From positions 4,836,001 through 4,900,000 of the forward strand of contig CP053170.1 in the NCBI GenBank assembly GCA_014607495.2: 64,000 nt of DNA, read 5' to 3'. Of this stretch, positions 41,883 through 51,373 are shown one piece after another. This DNA is from Carposina sasakii (taxonomy: Eukaryota > Arthropoda > Insecta > Lepidoptera > Carposinidae). The position numbers were made by a program, and so were the translations under genes. Under the pieces are notes generated by a model. That model saw only the letters and a program-made list of their open reading frames with translations. It ran no database searches and had not been told where the DNA came from. The stretch's first letter is position 1, and each line of letters opens with the position of its first letter.

Positions 41883-42484
41883 TAAAGCGTCCCCGAGACG
41901 GTCATTTGCGAATGACAACGTGAATTACGTGATTACGTGAATGATCGTTTCAATTGATGGGCAATTGAAGCTTCGATTCAAGGCGCGTCATTCGTGTATG
42001 CCTCAGTTGTCGCTGAATGGGGACGCGGCAAAAATTGTGTTGATTTATTTATATAATCAAAGAGTATAATGATTTCAAATGCAGACATGGCGTTTTTGGC
42101 AATAATTCTTGCTGTTTCTAAAAAAAAGAAAAACCAGTCGTTGGTCCAAAGAATGGTACAAATTAAGATATCGATTCACTCATGAGCATTTACAAAGAAC
42201 TCTGCAAGAAACGGAGCCGGATGACTAAAAAATTTCATTTAAATGGACCAAGATTCATTAGAGACATTATTATGAATAACAAAATGATTGTAATTTGTCG
42301 TCAATGTCTGTTAATACACGGCGCGTCAATTTCCTTGATTCAAAATTTTCATCATTCGCGGTCAATAACGTAGTCATATTGACAATGGCTTCAATTGCTA
42401 TGCGTAAACGGTCAATTTATGTATCAATTGGCGTCATTTACGTAAATATTGTCATTCGAAAATGACCGTCTCGGGGACGCTTAA
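41883..42484 (+). mobile_element. PIF/Harbinger relic, TAA target, with transposase remnants
   Basis: The element 41886-42481 starts AGCGTCCCCGAGACGGTC and ends GACCGTCTCGGGGACGCT, flanked by TAA (41883-41885, 42482-42484). Inside, broken plus-strand frames look like the N-terminus of a Harbinger transposase: MAFLAIILAV (42087-42116), RWSKEWYKLRYRF then QETEPDD (about 42139-42225), and KNFI-stop-MDQDSLETLL (42228-42275). Two frameshifts and stops make it dead, and no DDE domain remains. Known members have a basic WV/WS motif and then a -FRM- motif at this position. Confidence 0.8.
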
Positions 42485-42847
42485 GCATGCCGACATCAGT
42501 TCAACGCCTAGTGCCAGGACGCAAATAAGTTCGATGGAACCTCTAGTAAACAAAGAAGACGCAAATACGTAGTCGGTGGCAGTGAATGTATTAAATTTAA
42601 ATGTTCTACTAGTCTCCACAAACATGACGGAACATAATGTACTGTGCAATGAACATTGAACAGAGCAGGAAAAAGATTTTACCCGCAACGAGCATGCTCA
42701 ATGCAGGCCACCTTTATTAGAGCATGCAATTCAACTTGTCTTGTTAAATAAACGAAATGAAGTGCATTTAACGTATCTTTGTTTATGAATGTCGTGCATT
42801 AAACAAATATGTTTCAAACGAACAAACGAGTCTTGAAGTGATTTCAT
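42485..42847. other. Stretch between Harbinger-like elements
   Basis: A 78-codon reverse frame at 42452-42688 overlaps the Harbinger end and has no motif. Nothing else recognised. Confidence 0.35.
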
Positions 42848-43043
42848 TTAAGGCGATAAACACACTGCCACGCACTACGCTGCATGTTGCGTGTCGATGG
42901 ACCTACATGAATGCGCGTGGATGCATTTTTTGTATGTTGGACTATGCGTGTCTTCTATACAAACGGAGATACTTATAAGCAACGTTACAAAACGCTATCA
43001 CGCGCTACGCTGCATGGTGCGTGGCAGTGTGATAATCGTCTTA
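42848..43043. mobile_element. Short Harbinger-like MITE, TTA target
   Basis: The element 42851-43040 has ends GCGATAAACACACTGCCACG and GTGCGTGGCAGTGTGATAATC, an imperfect inverted pair, with TTA on both sides. CGCTACGCTGCATG occurs in both halves as a direct repeat. The start AGGCGATAAACACAC resembles AGGCTCGAGCACACC of the 27.4-kb element. Confidence 0.6.
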
Positions 43044-43230
43044 GTAGGTCAAGCACGCAGACGGGACGCAGTTTTCACGTTGTTAGCACGATTCGTAACA
43101 TAATTGTCAAATTATCAAACCTCCCAAATTTTGTTTGCGTGACGATGGCGTAATGGATTGTCAAGAAGTTCATGCTTTTCCTACTGAATATAGATTGTAT
43201 TTCAATTTGGGCATCCTCCCGATAGCGGCA

Positions 43231-43444
43231 ACTTTGAACTAAATGAAATTGTATTAGGCGTTACAATTCGGAAGTTCAAACATTCACTATGATTTCGGAA
43301 ATAGTGCGATGTATTATCTTGCATGCTAGATGCTCGGGTCTGGTTTGTCGTCTGGTGATTGTAGTTAGTGCAAGTGCCTGTTTTCGCAGTTATGAGTTAT
43401 CAGATCCGACGGTGGTGGGCGCACCCCTAGTGAACTTTGAACTA
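43231..43444 (-). mobile_element. Retroposon X with inverted 5' part and 11-bp target duplication
   Basis: ACTTTGAACTA occurs at 43231-43241 and 43434-43444. Between them, the first 49 bp (AATGAAATTGTATTAGGCG to CAAACATTCACTATG) run in the same direction as the copy at 53797-53998. The rest (TTTCGGAAATAGTGCG to GGGCGCACCCCTAGTGA) runs in the opposite direction. This fits a LINE-driven insertion with a 5' inversion. The 60-codon frame at 43289-43471 is chance. Confidence 0.75.
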
Positions 43445-43561
43445 TATTTAATTTTGCGCAGGGTAAGTTAATTTATCAATTTACCTATTAATTTTTGTCT
43501 TTAATAGTTAATTTTTATGCTGCTCTGGGAGTGAAAAAAAAACGTATTTATATAATACCAC

Positions 43562-43785
43562 AGCTGCTTCTCTTCCCGGGCATACTATACAAGTCAGTAG
43601 AGGGACAAGAGGGTTTTGGTGTTTTGAAGGCGATGGGCTGACTACCTGTCACTACTAACCGAACTTGTACATCTCAACTATACCCTCAAAATTGGTCAGA
43701 AGTGGTATCATGTGGTTCTATCGGCCCTTGGTGCTCTGCCTACCCCGTAAGGGATAAAAGCGAGATTATATATATGTATGAATTC
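43562..43785 (+). mobile_element. SINE-like repeat with TATG tail, fullest copy
   Basis: Runs from GCTGCTTCTCTTCCCGGGC through AGTAGAGGGACAAGAGGG, GGCGATGGGCTGACTACC, CTTGTACATCTCAACTATAC and CTACCCCGTAAGGGATAAAAG to a TATATGTATG tail. There is no coding frame. No clear pol III boxes were seen, so SINE is a provisional label; a LINE 3' part is also possible. Other copies at 950-1010, 14735-14865 and 63806-64000. Confidence 0.7.
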
Positions 43786-44629
43786 GATTAATACATTAAG
43801 AATAAAATCTCTACCGTACCCGCACGTAATATCTATTAGCTTAATTTTTTGGAAAATAAAATTGTTTGCTATTCTACTTCAATTTGTGGCTTCATTAATA
43901 TTCATATATTGAAAAAACTCCGTTGTATAAATGAATAAAAAAACCAAGAACCCACTCAAAATCCTGCCAACATGGCTAAAAAAACATGCCCCATTTGAAA
44001 CAAACAAACATACCATTGAAAATAAACAAATAAGCAAAAGAATGTCTAGAAAAATAACCGACATTTGGTATTCGCTATCCTAAAAAAATATTAGAAATAA
44101 CACATCTATTACGCGTGTATCTCCGAAGAGGCGATAAATAACTGGAAGCGACGCAGCAATGTATCACATACACGGCGATCTAGCCAGGGCCATAAATAAT
44201 AGGTAATGTACTAAAGCATATAGTTTGTCTATTTTAAGAGGACCAATAATGTAGGTAAATAGACATATAGGATGTTTGTAGCACTGTTACAAAATAGACC
44301 TTAAAGTGATAAAATCTGCAGCGTAGTAGCTATGGGCACAAGTCCTGGATTTGAATATCGCGGGTGTCAATATTTTTTACAGCTACGACAAAGAATAGGT
44401 AGGTATATCAGTGCAGTGGTAGAACTATTGATTAACCATATACTTATTTTATTTAGTACAACTCGATTGTTATCATCATCTTTCTGCCCTTACGTATCCC
44501 ATTATTTATGCCATACATTTTATGGGGTCGGCGCAATATGGTTTCTTTCGAAATTCACATTGCCAAAGTTTTGCCATTTATTTTTACGGCCGGCTGCCTG
44601 CCTGATGCCAACCCCTATTCTATAGCTAA
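43786..44629. other. Stretch without recognised gene
   Basis: TATCATCATCTTTCTGCCC to ATGGGGTCGGCGCAATATGG (44470-44540) recurs in part at 32190-32240 and is a dispersed repeat. The 97-codon frame over it is chance. Confidence 0.35.
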
Positions 44630-44985
44630 GTAACAAATTTTAGATAATCCGTCCGTACTTCAAAAGAATTCAGTGGTAGGCCCGTGACTGGTATCGAACT
44701 ATCATTTATCTGAGGATCGAACCTACACCTTCCAACTGAAAGGCGTACGTCTTCATATCTGACATAAGATGCGTCGAGCGTATCTCCAGGTACAGGCAAA
44801 CCAGGAATTTGATATGCTTGAATACATTTCTATGAGGCAAACGCACTAACGCATCATCGGTTGAGTGTGAAAGGTTGAATGTTTTGTCATATATTTGCTT
44901 GATGATGTGACATGGCCGACAAATACGCGACGGTGTTTCCGTCAGATATGAACCGACCCTTAACCATTAGGCTATCACCGCTTGT
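44630..44985 (-). mobile_element. tRNA-derived SINE split by a 200-bp insertion
   Basis: On the minus strand an A box, GTGATAGCCTAATGGTTAAG (plus 44957-44976), is followed by foreign sequence and then by GACGTACGCCTTTCAGTTGG and the B box GTAGGTTCGATCCTC (plus about 44711-44725). The insert (about 44752-44952) has ends TTCATATCTGAC and GTCAGATATGAA. Removing it would bring the boxes to normal tRNA spacing. This is an inference, since no intact copy of this SINE is in the window. Confidence 0.55.
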
Positions 44986-45670
44986 TATCGACTCCATTCT
45001 TATCAAAACACAACTAAAGTGAAATTTGTGAAGCCTACTAACTTTTCTAAAAGAAACTAAATAATACACAGTTTTTTCCAAAGGCGACAAAATGTCAGAG
45101 ATGTCGGAAAACCCGTTTCGTGGAAAACAATTTCCTCTCTCAACTCAAATTTATTTTATTCAAGTCTTAACATTTATTATTGCCCGTAATATTTTTAAGA
45201 AGGCTTAAATTAATTTACGTTGGTATTTAATGAAATATTAGTTTTCAATGGCTTTGCATGTAAATTCCCGTTTTTCAGTTTGATATTGAATTTTATGCAA
45301 TTTTTATGTAGAATTTTTATGTAATGTAGTTTTGTAGATACCTACTCTGCTCAAAAAACATACCTATATGCCTTTCATCTTCTTTTGCCTAGTAATTTTG
45401 GTTATGGGTTGTTTCAGTTGTCTGTTAGTAGCTAAATAATGGTTTTTTATTCCATAATATTTTTTTTGTATTTTTAACAGTCTCAACTAAGGCTAGCCTA
45501 GTAAAGTTTAAAATTTGATTCACTCGACTCTTTCATTCACGACGCCTAAATACGAGTATTAGGTACTTATGTAAACTATTAATTTGTTATATACTTACCC
45601 TATTTTTATGAACACAGATAAGTATGGAAAGCAAAATTGCCGCATTTTGTTCATAGTTAGTACCTACAGC
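44986..45670. other. Stretch without recognised feature
   Basis: A+T-rich, no gene or repeat recognised. It ends at the RTE target site. Confidence 0.35.
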
Positions 45671-45681
45671 ATTTTAGCAGT

Positions 45682-46126
45682 CATCATCATCGTTATCGTC
45701 AGCCTATTGCAGTCCACTGCTGGACGTACGCCTCCCCCAGTGTACGCCACATGGCTTTATTTCCCGTTTTTTCCATCCAGTCACTACCAGCCGTCCACTT
45801 TAAGTCATCGGTCCATCTGGCCGGAGGGCGCAAAACACCACGCTTGCCGAGACGAGGTCTCCATTCGAAAACCCGTTTATTCCACCGTCCATCGGTTCTA
45901 CGACAGATGTGGCCGGCCCACTGCCACTTCAGTCTGCTACATTTTGAGACTATGTATGTCTGTCTAATAATCTCGTTTCGGACTTTGTCCATTCGCCAGA
46001 TTCCGAGCATTGACCTTTCCATAGCTCTCTGAGTGACATATAATCGGTGAGCCAGCCCCACCGTCATGTTCCACGTCTCGGCTCCGTAAGTCATGGCTGG
46101 TAGAACGCACTGATTGAACACCTTAG
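45682..46126 (-). pseudogene. RTE LINE, C-terminal coding part
   Basis: A 140-codon open frame on the minus strand begins FNQCVLPAMTYGAETW, the conserved end of the RTE reverse transcriptase region. It continues through LKWQWAGHICRRTDGRW and ends EAYVQQWTAIG and a stop at 45699. The frame itself is intact, but it is cut from the rest of the protein by the LTR element at codon KV/F. It is the best preserved copy of this C-terminal domain in the window. Confidence 0.8.
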
Positions 46127-46237
46127 TGTTATGTATGTAGGTAGGTTAACAACAATTCTTTGTAACTTACCTCCTTCCTCACGCTATTACAATAAACCAG
46201 TCTGCAATAGATTGTCTTTCACTTAGCATACATTACA
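46127..46237 (+). repeat. 5' LTR of the mag-like element (111 bp)
   Basis: Starts TGTTATGTATGTAGG and ends CATACATTACA, so it has TG...CA ends. It contains an AATAAA signal in TTACAATAAACCAG. Matches 50435-50545 without a visible difference. Confidence 0.95.
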
Positions 46238-46238
46238 T

Positions 46239-46256
46239 TGGCGCAGTCGGTATTTA
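46239..46256 (+). other. Primer-binding site, tRNA-Ser-like
   Basis: TGGCGCAGTCGGTA lies one base after the 5' LTR. The same primer-site sequence is known from Drosophila 297 and 17.6 and is assigned there to tRNA-Ser. The tRNA assignment is from memory. Confidence 0.75.
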
Positions 46257-46272
46257 ATATAATTTTGTGAAA

Positions 46273-49200
46273 ATGCCTATTGGAAAGATTGAAACCTTCG
46301 AAATAGGAAGTCACGATTGGGTCGCGTATTGTAGAAGGGTAAAACAGTTTGTCGCTCTAAACAATATCGCGGAGAACCTACACGTAGCTACTCTAATTAC
46401 GCACGTAGGTGTGGCGTGCTATGAGTTAATGTGCGACTTGTGTGCTCCGGGATTACCTGAAAACGAAACCTTCGCACGATTGGAAGAAATAGTGAAACAA
46501 CATCTAGAACCGCAACGGTCGGAGATAGCAGAAAGACATCTTTTTCGGCAGAGAACGCAAATGCAAGGCGAGACTATAAGTGATTATTTACAAGGGTTGA
46601 AGCATCTGGCTAAAACTTGTAACTTTACGAACATATGTAATAATCCATTGGAGATAAGTTTAAGAGATCAGTTCGTATCCGGTCTCGCCAGTGAGGATAT
46701 GAGATCCAGGCTGTTTGCGGAGAAAAACTTGGATTACAAGCGTGCAGTAGACCTCGCGCTTTCGCTAGAGGCGGCGGACAGGCACGCATCGGTGGCGTCC
46801 GGCAGCAGCGGCGGCGGCGCGGAGGGCCTGCACCGCGTGGGCGCGACACGCGGCCGGCCGCAGGCGCGCGCGCCCGCTCCACCCATCGACCGGCGCTGCT
46901 CGCGCTGCGGCCGCGATGGCCATGCAGGGGCGAGGTGTCGGTTCAAGGGATATACTTGTGATCAATGTGGTGAAAAAGGTCATTTAAAAGCCGTTTGTAA
47001 TGATAGGTACAAAAGTGCAAGTGGGCAGAAGCAAACGAGTGTCTCGAAAGGTCAGTTTTTTTTTAATAATTCAAGTGACGACAGTGACGGTAGTTTGGAT
47101 TTCTATAACATTGCGTGTAGAAGTAACGATAAACCGTATATCATAAGATTAAAAGTAAATAATGTTTACTTAAATTTTGAAATTGACACGGGAAGTAAAA
47201 TATCTGCAATTTCTAAAAGTTGTTATGATCAATTGTTTTCGCATATTAAAATCAAAAAGATAATGTTAAGGTTAAAATCCTACACAGGCAATGTTATCGA
47301 GCCCCTTGGTTATATAATGGTAGATGTCAGCCATAATGGGGTCATTGCTCCCTTAGAGCTATACGTTATCGTGAATGGAGGTCCGCCGTTAATGGGCCGT
47401 ACGTGGATTAGACATTTACAATTAGATGTGACATCTTTCCACAGTATGGAAGGGGTTCCGAATGAAATTAATTTGCTACGTAAACAATTTCCCAATGTGT
47501 TTGCTGATGGGCTAGGGACATTTAAATCTTGCATGCAATTACATCTTACTGATAAGACTCCAGTATTCGTAAAAGCGCGACCATTGCCTCTCGCGCTGCG
47601 TGCGCCGGTGGAACGCGAGCTCGAGCGCTTGCAGCGGGATGACGTCATTTATAAGGTGGATCGCTCGGACTATGGTACACCCATAGTGCCGATAGTAAAA
47701 AAGAATGGCGATATTCGCATATGCGGTGATTATAAAATCACCATTAATCCATTATTAAAAGATTTTCATTACCCGCTTCCACGCATTGAAGATATTTTTG
47801 CTACCCTATCCGGGGGCGAACAGTACACGAAATTAGACCTGTCCCACGCCTATCAACAAGTGCTTTTGAGTGAAGATTCTCAACCGATGACGGCAATCAC
47901 AACACATGTAGGAACATTTGTTTATAAACGAGTACCGTTTGGTATAAAATGTATACCTGAAAATTTTGAAAAATTAATTGAGGAAACATTGTGTGGACTG
48001 CCCTCAACGGTAGCTTTTCAGGATGACATTTGTGTGACTGGCAAAGATAAAAAGACGCATTTAATCAACTTACAATTAGTATTATCTAGATTAAATGATG
48101 CTGGATTACGTGTTAATTGGTCAAAATGTGAATTCTTTAAAAACAGTGTTACTTATTTAGGTTATCGTATAGATAAGAATGGTTTGCATACGGATAACAA
48201 AAAAGTTGAAGCTATTGTTGTAGCCCCTATTCCAGAAAATGTTACCCAGTTGAAAAGTTTTTTAGGTTTGGTAAATTTTTATTCTAAGTTTTGTAAAAAT
48301 ATTAGTGACATTTTGAGACCATTATATAATTTGCTTAAAAAGGGAACTAAGTGGAATTGGAGCCATGAATGTGATTGTTCGTTTAACCAGATTAAAAGAG
48401 TACTAAGTAGTAAGCCTGTGCTAGCGCACTACGAGCCCGGTCTACCGCTGGTGCTGTCGGTGGACAGCAGCGCGTACGGGCTCGGCGCCGTGCTGACGCA
48501 CCGCTACCCGGACGGCTCGGAGCGGCCCGTCGCCTGCGCCTCGCGCACGCTCAACGCGGCCGAGGTGAACTATTCGCAGCTGGACAAGGAGGCGCTCGCC
48601 ATCGTGTTCGGTATAACTAAACACCATCAGTACTTGTATGGGAGACATTTTTATCTGAGGAGTGACCATCGGCCGTTGAGTTATATTTTCGGAAAAAATA
48701 AGGGTATTCCGCAGACGGCTGCAAGTCGTTTGCAGAGGTACGCTATAAAAATCGCCGCATATAACTTTGACATTGAATTTGTGCCATCATCGAGAAATTG
48801 TTTTGCAGATGCGTTATCGCGCTTGCCCTTACGTACATTAAAAGATAAAAATAAATTTGCAGTAAGCTATTTAAATTTTGTTGAAGATAAAATACCCATC
48901 ACTTTTCATGAAATTAGAAACGAAACAAGAAAGGACCCGTTATTAAATAAAATAATAGGATATTTAAAGTTTGGTTGGCCCGATCGTGTAGAAAATGATA
49001 TTGTAAAAATATATTACCATAAGAAAGAAAATTTATTTTTAGAACATGATTGCTTGGTATGGGGTTATCGCGTTATCATACCGACCCGTCTTCGCAAACA
49101 GTTGTTGGAAGAATTGCATAACGGTCATATAGGGGTAGTTAAGATGAAGCAGGTCGCGCGCAACTACATGTGGTGGGAGCGTATCGACGCCGACATAGAG

Positions 49201-50277
49201 CGCGCGTGCCGCGAGTGCGTCGCGTGCAGCGCACAGCGCGCCCAGCCGCCGCCCGCGCCGCTGCACTCGTGGGAATGGCCCGCCGAGCCATGGGCGAGAC
49301 TAAATGTCGATTTTTTGGGGCCATACAAAAACGTTTACTATTTAGTAATAATAGATGCTCATTCAAAGTGGTTAGAGGTTGAGGCGGTATCGAGTACTTC
49401 GGCAAAAGCAGTCATTTCATGCTTTCGTAAAATTTTCAGCCGTTTTGGTTTGCCGAAGTGCATAGTGAGCGATAATGGCCCGCCATTTTCTTCTAACGAG
49501 TATTTAAACTATTTAAACTTGAATGGTATAAAACGCGTTTTAGTAGCACCGTATCATCCATCCAGCAATGGTGCGGCCGAAAATTCAGTCAAAACTATTA
49601 AACAGGTTTTGAAGAAGGCAACCGTTGAAAACGAAGACTGCCAAAAAGCACTTTGTAGGTTTTTGTTTACATATAGAAATACAGAGCATTGTACGACAGA
49701 AAAAGAGCCCGCAGTAGCTTTGCTAGGGCGGCGGCTGCGCGGGCGCCTCGACTTGCTGCGTCCCGACCGCGCCGAGCTGGTGCGCGGCCGGCAGCGCGCG
49801 CAGGAGGAGCGGCGCGGGGGGCGGCTGCGCGAGGCGGAGGCGGGCGACGCCGTGCTCGTGCGCAACTACGCCGACAAGGACATCAAGTGGAAGGACGGGG
49901 TGGTGGTCAAGAGGACGGGGCCGGTTTCCTATGTGGTCAAAACGAACGATGAATGTGTGCAGAAACGCCATATAGATCAACTCTTAAATAAAAATGCCAG
50001 AGGTTCCCGCCACTCCCTTTCACTTGTTAGCAGAGCAGATGAACCGGTTATAACTAAGGACACAGCGGAGCAAGTAGATAATCAGATTGTGAAGTATGAC
50101 GATGCGGGCGGTTGGTCAACTCCATCGGGCATGTCTCCTTCTTGTTCCGTTGCATCTTCGTCACCTCGCGATAGTGAAGAGCTCGCTCTTGTCCCGTTTG
50201 CGCATAGTCATGATAAGGACAAAAGTAAATATCCGCCTTTTACTATGACTTTAAGGTCTAGAAATAAAAATATGTAA
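46273..50277 (+). CDS. Gag-Pol polyprotein of the mag-like element
   Basis: This 1334-residue polyprotein starts at the ATG at 46273 (MPIGKIETFE), 35 bases after the 5' LTR. Gag occupies about 1-240 and ends in two zinc knuckles (from C209 CSRCGRDGHAGARC, from C229 CDQCGEKGHLKAVC). The protease has D305 in DTGS. Reverse transcriptase has FQDD with D584 and D585, RNase H has D731, and the integrase has a zinc site starting at H949 and D1013, D1067, E1103 (D,D35E). There is no env or chromodomain. Codon use is mostly A+T-rich, but near 47575-47640, 46770-46945, 48420-48605, 49150-49285 and 49722-49925 it turns sharply GC-rich. The frame has no break. Together with the short LTRs it fits the mag lineage. 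Confidence 0.95.
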   Translation: MPIGKIETFEIGSHDWVAYCRRVKQFVALNNIAENLHVATLITHVGVACYELMCDLCAPGLPENETFARLEEIVKQHLEPQRSEIAERHLFRQRTQMQGETISDYLQGLKHLAKTCNFTNICNNPLEISLRDQFVSGLASEDMRSRLFAEKNLDYKRAVDLALSLEAADRHASVASGSSGGGAEGLHRVGATRGRPQARAPAPPIDRRCSRCGRDGHAGARCRFKGYTCDQCGEKGHLKAVCNDRYKSASGQKQTSVSKGQFFFNNSSDDSDGSLDFYNIACRSNDKPYIIRLKVNNVYLNFEIDTGSKISAISKSCYDQLFSHIKIKKIMLRLKSYTGNVIEPLGYIMVDVSHNGVIAPLELYVIVNGGPPLMGRTWIRHLQLDVTSFHSMEGVPNEINLLRKQFPNVFADGLGTFKSCMQLHLTDKTPVFVKARPLPLALRAPVERELERLQRDDVIYKVDRSDYGTPIVPIVKKNGDIRICGDYKITINPLLKDFHYPLPRIEDIFATLSGGEQYTKLDLSHAYQQVLLSEDSQPMTAITTHVGTFVYKRVPFGIKCIPENFEKLIEETLCGLPSTVAFQDDICVTGKDKKTHLINLQLVLSRLNDAGLRVNWSKCEFFKNSVTYLGYRIDKNGLHTDNKKVEAIVVAPIPENVTQLKSFLGLVNFYSKFCKNISDILRPLYNLLKKGTKWNWSHECDCSFNQIKRVLSSKPVLAHYEPGLPLVLSVDSSAYGLGAVLTHRYPDGSERPVACASRTLNAAEVNYSQLDKEALAIVFGITKHHQYLYGRHFYLRSDHRPLSYIFGKNKGIPQTAASRLQRYAIKIAAYNFDIEFVPSSRNCFADALSRLPLRTLKDKNKFAVSYLNFVEDKIPITFHEIRNETRKDPLLNKIIGYLKFGWPDRVENDIVKIYYHKKENLFLEHDCLVWGYRVIIPTRLRKQLLEELHNGHIGVVKMKQVARNYMWWERIDADIERACRECVACSAQRAQPPPAPLHSWEWPAEPWARLNVDFLGPYKNVYYLVIIDAHSKWLEVEAVSSTSAKAVISCFRKIFSRFGLPKCIVSDNGPPFSSNEYLNYLNLNGIKRVLVAPYHPSSNGAAENSVKTIKQVLKKATVENEDCQKALCRFLFTYRNTEHCTTEKEPAVALLGRRLRGRLDLLRPDRAELVRGRQRAQEERRGGRLREAEAGDAVLVRNYADKDIKWKDGVVVKRTGPVSYVVKTNDECVQKRHIDQLLNKNARGSRHSLSLVSRADEPVITKDTAEQVDNQIVKYDDAGGWSTPSGMSPSCSVASSSPRDSEELALVPFAHSHDKDKSKYPPFTMTLRSRNKNM

Positions 50278-50421
50278 TTTTGCTATACCTACTTGATGAT
50301 AGTTCAAGTTAGTTTGCTTGTACTACCATTTGGAGCATTACCTATAGTAACCTACCTATTATAACTTTATTGTAGTATAGGCATAGTTTGTTTGTTTTTA
50401 TTTAACTTTATGCTTTGGTTT
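50278..50421 (+). other. 3' untranslated part of the mag-like element
   Basis: A+T-rich sequence between the gag-pol stop and the polypurine tract. No feature seen. Confidence 0.7.
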
Positions 50422-50422
50422 T

Positions 50423-50434
50423 AAGAGGGAAAAG
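50423..50434 (+). other. Polypurine tract
   Basis: AAGAGGGAAAAG lies directly before the 3' LTR, the expected plus-strand primer of LTR retrotransposons. Confidence 0.85.
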
Positions 50435-50545
50435 TGTTATGTATGTAGGTAGGTTAACAACAATTCTTTGTAACTTACCTCCTTCCTCACGCTATTACAA
50501 TAAACCAGTCTGCAATAGATTGTCTTTCACTTAGCATACATTACA
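50435..50545 (+). repeat. 3' LTR of the mag-like element (111 bp)
   Basis: Identical by eye to the 5' LTR and followed by the CTTAG target duplication. Confidence 0.95.
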
Positions 50546-50550
50546 CTTAG

Positions 50551-51260
50551 TATTGAGGCATTGTGGCAAGGATGACTCAAAGATATGACTCAACTTCCCA
50601 AACGCTACCCACCTAAGCTGGAATCTTCTGGTGATTTCCCCTCGAAGTTGTCTTTACCCAACTGCAATATTTGCCCAAGGTATACTCGTACATACTTCTG
50701 AACAACTTCTAGGGCTACACCGTCAACGGATATCGGCTCAGGGATGATGTGTCGATTGAAAATTACCTTAGTCTTGTCCAGGTTCATCCCGAGTCCCACA
50801 CGCCTCGAGGCAGCATTGAGACTAGACAGCATTTTTTGTGGGTCCTGCAGCGATTCAGCCATCAAAACTACTCGTATATCGTCTGCAAAGCGGAGGTGCG
50901 TGAGACACTCACCATTGACGTTGATCCCTAGTCCATCCCACTGTAGCGTCTTGAAGACGTCCTCCATCGCGCTGGTGAAGAGTTTCCTGTCTCACACCTC
51001 GGAGTAATTGGATCGGTCTTGTTTGGTGGGTTTGGATCTGGCAAAGCATCCTCAGGTGATTCCCGTCTAAGTCGCATCAGTTCCAGGGTCTCGCTAGACA
51101 GTTTGAACTACTTATCTGGTCACCTTTTCCGAAAGTGCCTTGTTCCCACTTCGCTTACAACCCCGATTATTCCTTGTAGATCCTCGTCAACACTTGCCGG
51201 GCTTTTCAGGGCGGCAAATCGATTTTTCCATTCAAGTTGAAACGCATCATGTCCTGCTTA
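50551..51260 (-). pseudogene. RTE LINE reverse transcriptase, degenerate
   Basis: On the minus strand 50967-50605 codes for MEDVFKTLQWDGLGINVNG and LTHLRFADDI, the palm motif with the catalytic DD, then MNLDKTKVIFN. Just upstream, around 50968-51010, VRQ runs into KLFTSAMED with about six residues missing (the usual GDTISP). 51260-51040 still reads ETLELMRLRRESP, part of the linker between endonuclease and reverse transcriptase. Stops, a deletion and frameshifts make it non-functional. The LTR element separates it from its C-terminus. Confidence 0.75.
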
Positions 51261-51373
51261 GGGCCAATTGGGACGGAGAACTTGCCTTACCATGCGGCTC
51301 CTTTCAAGCTTGAAGTCGATATTTAGGGTGCCTCTTACAAGTCGGTGATTGCTTCCGATATTAAACCTGTTTA

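Larger units (their letters stand above)
46122..50550 (+). mobile_element. Complete mag-like Ty3/Gypsy LTR retrotransposon
   Basis: The element 46127-50545 (4419 bp) has 111-bp LTRs identical by eye and a 5-bp target duplication, CTTAG (46122-46126, 50546-50550). It carries a tRNA-Ser-like primer site, one gag-pol frame and a polypurine tract. The very short LTRs and 4.4-kb size fit the mag group first described from silkworm. It inserted into the reverse transcriptase gene of an RTE LINE. Intact frame and identical LTRs indicate a recent, possibly active copy. Confidence 0.95.

Noticed and set aside
44332..44625. 97-codon frame
   Set aside because: It overlaps a dispersed repeat also seen at 32190-32240 and has no motif.
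49554..49980. Arg/Ala-rich frames on both strands (also 46625-46983 and 49139-49405)
   Set aside because: They are shadows of the GC-rich patches of the gag-pol frame. The real frame carries the zinc and integrase motifs.
50278..50434. env-like third gene in the mag-like element
   Set aside because: Only 157 bases separate the gag-pol stop from the 3' LTR.
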